Assembly: GCF_018137965.1 (NCBI RefSeq)
Contig: NZ_CP073100.1
Location: 434,001 to 498,000 of the forward strand
Length of the DNA stretch: 64,000 nt
Direction of reading: 5' to 3'
Source: Luteolibacter ambystomatis
Lineage (GTDB): Bacteria; Verrucomicrobiota; Verrucomicrobiia; Verrucomicrobiales; Akkermansiaceae
Part shown: positions 58,846-64,000 of the stretch, piece by piece
How the letters are laid out: each line of letters starts with the position of its first letter
Position numbering within the stretch: the first letter of the stretch is position 1
The notes under the pieces: model-generated
Told to the model about the DNA's origin: nothing
Databases searched by the model: none
What the model saw: only the letters and a program-made list of their open reading frames with translations
Translations under genes and position numbers: made by a program

Positions 58846-58984
58846 GGCTCGATGGGTCCCCGGACGGGCACGGAGCCCGCCAGTTTCGACCCAAACTATG
58901 AGTGTCCCGCCCTCGCCCCGGCAAGCCACTTTGTGAAAAGTTTCACAAGGCGCAAGACCTCGCGGTCCAACAGGAATCCAACAA

Positions 58985-59016
58985 AAAAGCCGGGCCCCGA
59001 GAGGAGTCCGGCTTTT
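58985..59016 (-). terminator. rho-independent terminator of efp
   Basis: AAAAGCCGG (58985-58993) pairs with CCGGCTTTT (59008-59016). On minus the stem is followed by TTTTTTG. It lies 22 nt past the efp stop. Confidence 0.85.
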
Positions 59017-59038
59017 GGGAAAAAGTGGGAAATGCGGA

Positions 59039-59602
59039 TCAGGCGCGGCCGAGGTAGCTGTTGTCCTCGGTCTTCACGTTGATCTTCTCACCGACGTTGA
59101 TGAAGAGCGGCACCTGGACGATCAGGCCGGTTTCCATGGTGGCGGGCTTGTAGACGTTGTTGGCGGAGTCGCCCTTCACGCCTTCCGAGGACTCGGTGAC
59201 GGTCATCACCATCGAGGCCGGGAGGTCGATCGAGGCCACGGTGCCGTCGGTGAACAGCAGGGTGTAGATGGAGCCCTCCATGAGGTAGTCCTTCACCGGC
59301 TCCACGATGTCCTCGAACACGGCGGCATCCTCATAGGTTTCCGGATTGAGGAAGTGGTATCCGCTGCTGTCCTTGTAGGAGTACTCGTGCGGGATGCGCT
59401 CGAGCAGAACGCCTTCCATCGAATCGTTCGAGGTCAGGCGGAGGTTGAAGATCTTCTTGGTGCCCACGCTCCGGATCGACATCTGGACGTAGGAGGCCAT
59501 GCGCGGAGGGGTCTTCAGCTCGTGGCTGACGACGACGCAGACTTCGTTGTTGTGGCGGACGGCGTGTCCCTTGCGGAGGTTGATGACGGGCGTTGAGGCC
59601 AT
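59039..59602 (-). CDS. efp: elongation factor P
   Basis: EF-P binds the ribosome between P and E sites and relieves stalling at polyproline. The 187-aa product has the three-domain layout: KOW-like N-terminal domain, central OB domain (about 65-125) and C-terminal OB domain ending GEKINVKTEDNSYLGRA, which contains the EF-P signature. The tip loop reads LKTPPRMASYV, so residue 34, the site of Lys modification in E. coli (KPGKG), is arginine. The usual Gly is absent. Arg-tipped EF-Ps in some bacteria are rhamnosylated by EarP; no such gene is in this window. The start is the ATG at 59600-59602. Confidence 0.95.
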   Translation of the reverse strand: MASTPVINLRKGHAVRHNNEVCVVVSHELKTPPRMASYVQMSIRSVGTKKIFNLRLTSNDSMEGVLLERIPHEYSYKDSSGYHFLNPETYEDAAVFEDIVEPVKDYLMEGSIYTLLFTDGTVASIDLPASMVMTVTESSEGVKGDSANNVYKPATMETGLIVQVPLFINVGEKINVKTEDNSYLGRA

Positions 59603-59715
59603 GGCTGGCGCGGGGGATAGGCGGCGGGGCGGGTTGAAGCAAGCCGGAAAACTCTCCAACTGCCGGAAATCCAAGCGGGAACGCACGCCGGTACAATCCG
59701 GAAGCGGATTTCCAG

Positions 59716-59744
59716 TTGAACCCGGCGGCCCGGCGGTGCATGGT
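59716..59744 (+). promoter_or_regulatory. candidate promoter of ssrA
   Basis: TTGAAC (59716-59721), a 17-nt spacer, then CATGGT (59739-59744) would start transcription roughly 10 nt before the mature tmRNA 5' end. The -35 is good and the -10 poor. It lies in the spacer divergent from efp. Confidence 0.3.
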
Positions 59745-59761
59745 CATCCCACACAGCAAAC

Positions 59762-60118
59762 GGGGGCGTTCCGGTTTCGACGGGATGTTTGACGCGCTGG
59801 TCGCACGTGGAGGTTGATCGGTTGGCCTCTTGAAAAGCCGATCAAAACAAATAAATGCAGACTCTCACGAGCTCGCATTGGCTGCTTAATTGACAGTCAC
59901 GTCCGAACCCTGATGTCTGTTAAGGGCAAGGACGACACTCAACAGGCTGGGCTGGAAGCCGGGTAACCGGGCGTCCGGTCGAGATCAAACAGGTTTCTAG
60001 GAAAGACAACGCTGTCCGCAGGCCCAGTCTCTCCGAAATACCAGACCGCGGACTAAACGTGTAGAAGCCAGAGCTGATGGCGTTTCGGACACGGGTTCGA
60101 CTCCCGTCGCCTCCACCA
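59762..60118 (+). ncRNA. ssrA: transfer-messenger RNA (tmRNA)
   Basis: tmRNA rescues stalled ribosomes by acting first as an alanyl-tRNA and then as an mRNA for a degradation tag. The 5' end GGGGGCGTTCCGGTTTCGAC and the 3' end GGTTCGACTCCCGTCGCCTCC, then ACCA, are the classic tRNA-like domain; GGGGGCG pairs with CGCCTCC (one G-U). The resume codon is GCA at 59857-59859 and the frame to the TAA at 59887-59889 encodes ADSHELALAA. The length (357 nt including CCA) and one-piece, non-permuted arrangement are standard. A strong terminator follows. Confidence 0.97.
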
Positions 60119-60122
60119 TCTG

Positions 60123-60161
60123 ACCCTCAACAGGTAACGCTGTTGAGGGTCTCTTTTTTTT
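60123..60161 (+). terminator. rho-independent terminator of ssrA
   Basis: ACCCTCAACAG (60123-60133) pairs perfectly with CTGTTGAGGGT (60140-60150) with a 6-nt loop, then CTC and eight T. It starts 4 nt after the tmRNA CCA end. Confidence 0.92.
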
Positions 60162-60180
60162 GGAGGAAAGCCGCCTCTAC

Positions 60181-61926
60181 TTACTTCCGCTCTGCCGGAG
60201 CGAAGAGCTGGAATTCGCAGATCGAGGGTTCGTTGGCCGATTCCCGGATGTTGAGGCGGACGTAGCGGGCGGTGACCGGGGTGAAACTGGCACTGAATCC
60301 GGGATCGATGGATTTTCCCTCGTGGAAGGTTTCCCAGACATCGCCCTTCTTGTATTCGAGCGTGAAGCGTTTCCCGGTGCTTGCGGTCACGATGATGGCC
60401 GCCCGGTCGAAGGTTTGCTCGCTTCCCAGATCGACTTCCATCCATCCCGTGTGGACTCCCACCTCGGTCGTCCAACGGGTGGTTTCCCTGCCATCGAGCG
60501 CGCTGGCCGCCGAGTAACGCTTCACGTTGCCGAAAATGTTGCGGACGCTCGATGCGCTGCCCTTTTTGCCCTCCGTAATCGGCACGTTGTGGCTCTCCAC
60601 CGGGATCGGAGTCATGTCCGAGGCTGGCTTGTCGATCTCCAGGGCGATGATCGTATCAATCTCCTTGCGATCCGTTTTGGGGATTTGGATCTTCAATCCC
60701 CCGTCCGTTTGCTGGAGAGTGACTTCACCGCCGGTGAGCACCCGGCTTGAGAGCACCTTGGCCGGGAGAGGTGGCAGGGTCAGTGTATCTTCCGGCCAAT
60801 CCAGCACGTGGAGGTAGATCGTTTTCACCTTGCGGGTGGAGACGAGGTGCTTGGCGGGCATATAAGGTCCGCCTTGGGTGCCGTAGATGCTTTCGCCATT
60901 CGCTTGCATCCACGCTCCCATTTCCTTGAGACGTTCCACGTGTTCCGGTTCGAGCGTGCCATCGGGTTTCGGGCTCACATTGAAAAGGAAATTGCCGTTT
61001 CCGCCCGCAGCTTGGATGAGCGACCGGAGGCATGTCTTCAACGGCTTGGTCTCATCCTTGGAGCGCCACGACCATCCTCTGGAAACCGTCATGCAGGTTT
61101 CCCACGGGTCCTTCATATTGAAGCCCCCGACCTTTTGCTCCGGGGTGGAGAAATCCCCGGCACCACCCCCGGCGCGGTTGTTGATGAGGATATCGGGTTG
61201 GAGCCTGCGGACGAATTTCACGTTCTCCCAGCCCATCTGCTGGTTGAACTCCTGCGGCACATCGAACCAGATCGATTGCAGAGGGCCGTAGTTTTTAACC
61301 AGTTCGGTCAACTGCGCCTCCATATAGCGGCGGTAGGCGGGCTGGTCGGACTTCTCGCGCCTCACGGTGCCCGCCGGGCTGGTGCGCGGGAAATCCGGCT
61401 GGTGCCAGTCGCACACCGAATAGTAGATTCCCAGCGGCATGCCTTCGCGGTGGCAGGCTTCGGAGAGAGCCTTCACCACGTCGCGCGCCAATGGCGAATG
61501 CATCACGTTGTAGTCGCTTTGTTTCGTATCCCACATCGAGAAGCCGTCGTGATGCTTGGAGGTGAAAACGATGTATTTCATCCCTGCCGCTTTGGCGGTA
61601 GCCACCCAGCCGTTCACATCGAGCTTGGGTGCTTCCAGCTTCTTGTAGAGATTGTCGTATTTTTCGATCGTCATCGATTCGGACTCGCCACGTGACCAAC
61701 TGATCCGTGTATCTCCGACCACGCAGGGCCCCCAGTGGATGAACATGCCGAACCGGCTGTCCTGCCATGCCTTGAGGCTGGCGGGATCGGGCTTGGCCCA
61801 CGGCTCGTTTGGCTTCGGGGCGAGGCCTTCGCCTGCATGGACGAGGCTCGTCACGGTCAGGAATGTCGAAGAGACTAGAGCGAAAAAGCGGCCATGCTTG
61901 GAAGCTGTTGAGGAAAGAGACGGCAT
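60181..61926 (-). CDS. secreted alpha-L-fucosidase (GH29) with F5/8-type C module
   Basis: The 581-aa GH29 enzyme releases alpha-L-fucose. After a signal peptide (about 1-31, ending SLVHAGE) the catalytic barrel contains FGMFIHWGPC, FTSKHHDGFSMWDT, GIYYSVCDWHQPDF and SIWFDVP, in which D222 is the expected nucleophile. NGNFLFNVSPKPDG closes the barrel region (about 345-360). A beta-sandwich follows, then an F5/8-type C module at about 455-577 (WMEVDLGSEQTFDRAAIIV, ARYVRLNIRES). The acid/base is not obvious, as is usual for GH29. It is divergent from a GH36-like gene, with 135 nt between starts, consistent with a small glycan-degradation locus. Confidence 0.93.
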   Translation of the reverse strand: MPSLSSTASKHGRFFALVSSTFLTVTSLVHAGEGLAPKPNEPWAKPDPASLKAWQDSRFGMFIHWGPCVVGDTRISWSRGESESMTIEKYDNLYKKLEAPKLDVNGWVATAKAAGMKYIVFTSKHHDGFSMWDTKQSDYNVMHSPLARDVVKALSEACHREGMPLGIYYSVCDWHQPDFPRTSPAGTVRREKSDQPAYRRYMEAQLTELVKNYGPLQSIWFDVPQEFNQQMGWENVKFVRRLQPDILINNRAGGGAGDFSTPEQKVGGFNMKDPWETCMTVSRGWSWRSKDETKPLKTCLRSLIQAAGGNGNFLFNVSPKPDGTLEPEHVERLKEMGAWMQANGESIYGTQGGPYMPAKHLVSTRKVKTIYLHVLDWPEDTLTLPPLPAKVLSSRVLTGGEVTLQQTDGGLKIQIPKTDRKEIDTIIALEIDKPASDMTPIPVESHNVPITEGKKGSASSVRNIFGNVKRYSAASALDGRETTRWTTEVGVHTGWMEVDLGSEQTFDRAAIIVTASTGKRFTLEYKKGDVWETFHEGKSIDPGFSASFTPVTARYVRLNIRESANEPSICEFQLFAPAERK

Positions 61927-62061
61927 CGGGTGGTGATTGCTTGGTTCAGCAAGTGCGGATGTTGATCAGCAGTTGAAACCCGGGAGATGTGTTTTGGTTT
62001 CGTTGGAAAAAGTTTGAAATTGTTTGGATCGTTCTGACGCATCGGTGGTTCATCCAGAAGC

Positions 62062-64000
62062 ATGTGGTGCTACATCCAATTCATCTTCACGCTTCTTGTC
62101 GTGGTTCCCGGACTCTCTCTGGGAAAGCCCCAGGCTCGCATCGAGGGGGACATCGTCACGATCGAGAACAGCACGCTCAAGCGCACCATCACTACGAAAG
62201 GCGGCGTCTCCACGACCTCGATCCTCAACAAGCTGGATGGCAAAACCCTCGCTCCTGAAAGCGCCCGCGAGTTCATTCTTCACTTGAAGGATGGATCGAT
62301 GCTTTCGCCGTCGGATTTCTCCATCGTGTCGAGGACGTCCGACAATCCGGTGGTGGATGGCAAGGAAGTCGCACGCGTGGAGATCGTGATGAAATCGGCC
62401 CGTTCCGCCGTGGAGGCAAAGCTGATTTATCTATTGGGATCGGACGACAGCTTCTCACGAAAGTCACTCGAACTCACGCCCGCCGCGGATCTCGAACTCA
62501 CCCGGATCGATCTGGAGTCGCTGCAACTGGCGCAAGCCTACCAACCCTATACCATCTCCCAGATCACCGCCCGTGGTCCCGGTAAATGGCGACCCGGTCT
62601 CGGCCAACCCCTCTACACCAGGGAGTCGGGAACCTTTTGGGGAATCGAGCATCCGGCCTCCATCAACACGGCCAAGGTTGGAGATCTCACTTGTTCCTAC
62701 CTTGTCGGAAAGACCCTCAAAGCCGGTCAGCGCTACACGACCTGTTCTTCCGTGCTCGGAGTCGCCGATTCACCGGATTTCGTCAAAGAGGCCTTCTTTG
62801 ATTACATCGATCAAACCCGCATCCGCCCGCTGCGCCTCCAGGTCCAATACAACTGCTGGTTCGACCAGGGAAAGAACGTCGAGGCCGCCCCATTCATCGC
62901 TTCGATCCGGAAGATCCATGATGAGCTCAACGTCGCCCGCGGAGTCCCGCCGCTCTCCGCTTACGTCATCGACGATGGATGGCAGGATACCTCCGATTGG
63001 TCGGATTCGGTTTGGAAGGTGAACAAGAAATTCGACCCGGAATTCAAGGATGTGAAAGCCGCGACGAAAGCGGCCGGATCGAGTCTCGGCTTGTGGCTTT
63101 CTCCGGGCTGCGTTTTCGGCGGGCAACCGGCGATCCCCGCCATGCGCAAGGCGGGCTTCCGTGCACTCGATCCGTGGATGTCCCTCTCCGATCCGCGCTA
63201 CATGGACAAGCTCACCGACCGGCTCGGGCAACTCACCCGGATGGGTGTGACCTACTTCAAGCTCGACGGTGTGTTCGGACACCTCAACACGCGCAACTTT
63301 GATATCGAAGGCTTCAAGGGATCGGAAGAGAAGCTCAACGACTCCCAATACGATCTTCAGAAGATCCAGTACCTCACCGAGGGCTCGGATCGCTTGATCG
63401 ACGCGTTCCAGAAGATGCACGCCATCAATCCGAATGTCTACATCGTCATCTCTAACGGTGCGTGGCTTTCCCCCTGGTGGCTCCAGCACGTGGACTCCGT
63501 GTGGATGATCAATGCGGGCGATGCGGCCAAAGGGGCTGGTCGCACCGGCGAGCTCGTCTATCGCGACCGCGTGTATCACGACCTCGCGGTTTCCGAGAAC
63601 ACCCAGTTTCCCCTCTGCTCCATCTTCAACCACGAACCGAAGAAGACCACCAGCGAGGAAACCAAGGATGCCTTCCGCAAGTATCTCTACATGCATTTGT
63701 CCAGAGGCACCGGATTCGTCGAGCTGTACATCAAGCCGGACATCCTCAAAGCGTATGACTGGGACGTCCTCGCCGAGGGTCTCCTTTGGGCGCGCCAGGT
63801 CTTCCCCACCTTCAAGCACTCGAAGATGCACGGCGGCGATCCAGGTAGGAAGGAGGTCTATGGCTACACGGCGTGGCAGGACGAACAGGGCTACGTCTCG
63901 CTGCACAACCCGGCGGACAAACCTCAGACCTATGCCTTCACCCTCGACCGGAAATTCGGCCTCACGAAAAATTCCGCTCAAACCACTTACCAGCTCAGTT
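62062..64000 (+). CDS. secreted clan GH-D-type glycosidase, GH36/alpha-galactosidase-like (C-terminus beyond window)
   Basis: The frame from the ATG at 62062 stays open to the window end (646 codons). A signal peptide (MWCYIQFIFTLLVVVPGLSLG) precedes a beta-sandwich domain (about 25-230) and a TIM barrel. The barrel shows QYNCWFD, AYVIDDGWQD (D304, D305, W307), LGLWLSPGCVFGG and YFKLDGVFG, with D402 the likely nucleophile as in GH27/GH36/GH31 enzymes. ISNGAWLSPWWL lies further along. The general acid should be in the following strand region and cannot be assigned by eye. Family (36 or a relative) and specificity (alpha-galactoside or alpha-N-acetylgalactosaminide) are uncertain. Confidence 0.8.
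   Translation, partial: MWCYIQFIFTLLVVVPGLSLGKPQARIEGDIVTIENSTLKRTITTKGGVSTTSILNKLDGKTLAPESAREFILHLKDGSMLSPSDFSIVSRTSDNPVVDGKEVARVEIVMKSARSAVEAKLIYLLGSDDSFSRKSLELTPAADLELTRIDLESLQLAQAYQPYTISQITARGPGKWRPGLGQPLYTRESGTFWGIEHPASINTAKVGDLTCSYLVGKTLKAGQRYTTCSSVLGVADSPDFVKEAFFDYIDQTRIRPLRLQVQYNCWFDQGKNVEAAPFIASIRKIHDELNVARGVPPLSAYVIDDGWQDTSDWSDSVWKVNKKFDPEFKDVKAATKAAGSSLGLWLSPGCVFGGQPAIPAMRKAGFRALDPWMSLSDPRYMDKLTDRLGQLTRMGVTYFKLDGVFGHLNTRNFDIEGFKGSEEKLNDSQYDLQKIQYLTEGSDRLIDAFQKMHAINPNVYIVISNGAWLSPWWLQHVDSVWMINAGDAAKGAGRTGELVYRDRVYHDLAVSENTQFPLCSIFNHEPKKTTSEETKDAFRKYLYMHLSRGTGFVELYIKPDILKAYDWDVLAEGLLWARQVFPTFKHSKMHGGDPGRKEVYGYTAWQDEQGYVSLHNPADKPQTYAFTLDRKFGLTKNSAQTTYQLS

Overview
The window is a high-GC bacterial chromosome segment that reads as Verrucomicrobiota, probably Verrucomicrobiaceae (Luteolibacter/Haloferula-like). 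This rests on gene content, not on a marker tree: a PEP-CTERM surface protein, two secreted sulfatases, a DUF1800 protein carrying thrombospondin type-3 repeats, a PVC-type sugar-dehydrogenase-like giant protein with a cupredoxin tail, and several secreted glycosidases with F5/8-type C (discoidin-like) modules. No rRNA or tRNA, no CRISPR array and no phage or IS transposase was seen. The one structural RNA is a tmRNA.

Layout. 1-5.5 kb: the N-terminal part of a DUF1800 protein (cut by the window edge) and a sulfatase, both on minus. 5.7-13.2 kb, plus: NAD kinase, then a tightly overlapping envelope operon RDD-SpoIIM-DUF4129-DUF4350-MoxR-DUF58. 13.2-16.4 kb: a spacer with hairpins and a possible 67-aa gene, then a minus-strand two-component pair whose kinase has discoidin-like sensor domains. 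16.7-20.2 kb: pyruvate carboxylase. 20.3-31.3 kb: a small membrane protein, a secreted metzincin-like protease with LamG modules, a hotdog thioesterase divergent from an MBL-fold hydrolase, a 1452-aa GH2 beta-galactosidase, a DUF4259 protein, a basic secretory protease and a small membrane protein. 31.5-37 kb: valyl-tRNA synthetase, an HhH membrane protein, a second sulfatase and a 110-bp tandem palindromic repeat. 37-46 kb: the 1464-aa SGNH/dehydrogenase/HEAT/F5-8/cupredoxin fusion, Dtd, an S66 peptidase, an MFS transporter, a secreted DPBB-like protein and a PEP-CTERM protein with a thioester-like domain. 46.4-58.8 kb: L-aspartate oxidase and the nuoGHIJKLMN half of respiratory complex I. 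59-60.2 kb: elongation factor P and tmRNA. 60.2-64 kb: divergent GH29 fucosidase and a GH36/clan-D-like glycosidase (cut by the right edge).

The most unusual structure is in the nuo operon. Five intergenic spots carry short arrays with strict 7-nt (once 9-nt) periodicity. Two are inverted pairs bracketing small AT-richer genes: a four-helix-bundle gene between nuoG and nuoH, and a GxxExxY nuclease-like gene between nuoH and nuoI. One is an inverted pair with no gene inside (nuoJ/nuoK). Two are single arrays (nuoM/nuoN and after nuoN). They look like occupied, empty and remnant forms of a family of small cassettes that replace intercistronic spacers. The inverted arms could also pair in the mRNA, as the ends of 23S rRNA intervening sequences do.

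Metabolically the genes fit an aerobic, polysaccharide-degrading heterotroph. Secreted sulfatases and glycosidases (GH2, GH29, GH36-like) remove sulfate, galactose and fucose. Pyruvate carboxylase feeds anaplerosis, NadB and NadK make NAD(P), and complex I respires NADH. Gene starts were set by signal peptides, overlaps with upstream genes and family norms. Shine-Dalgarno sequences are often weak or absent here, so several starts are tentative.
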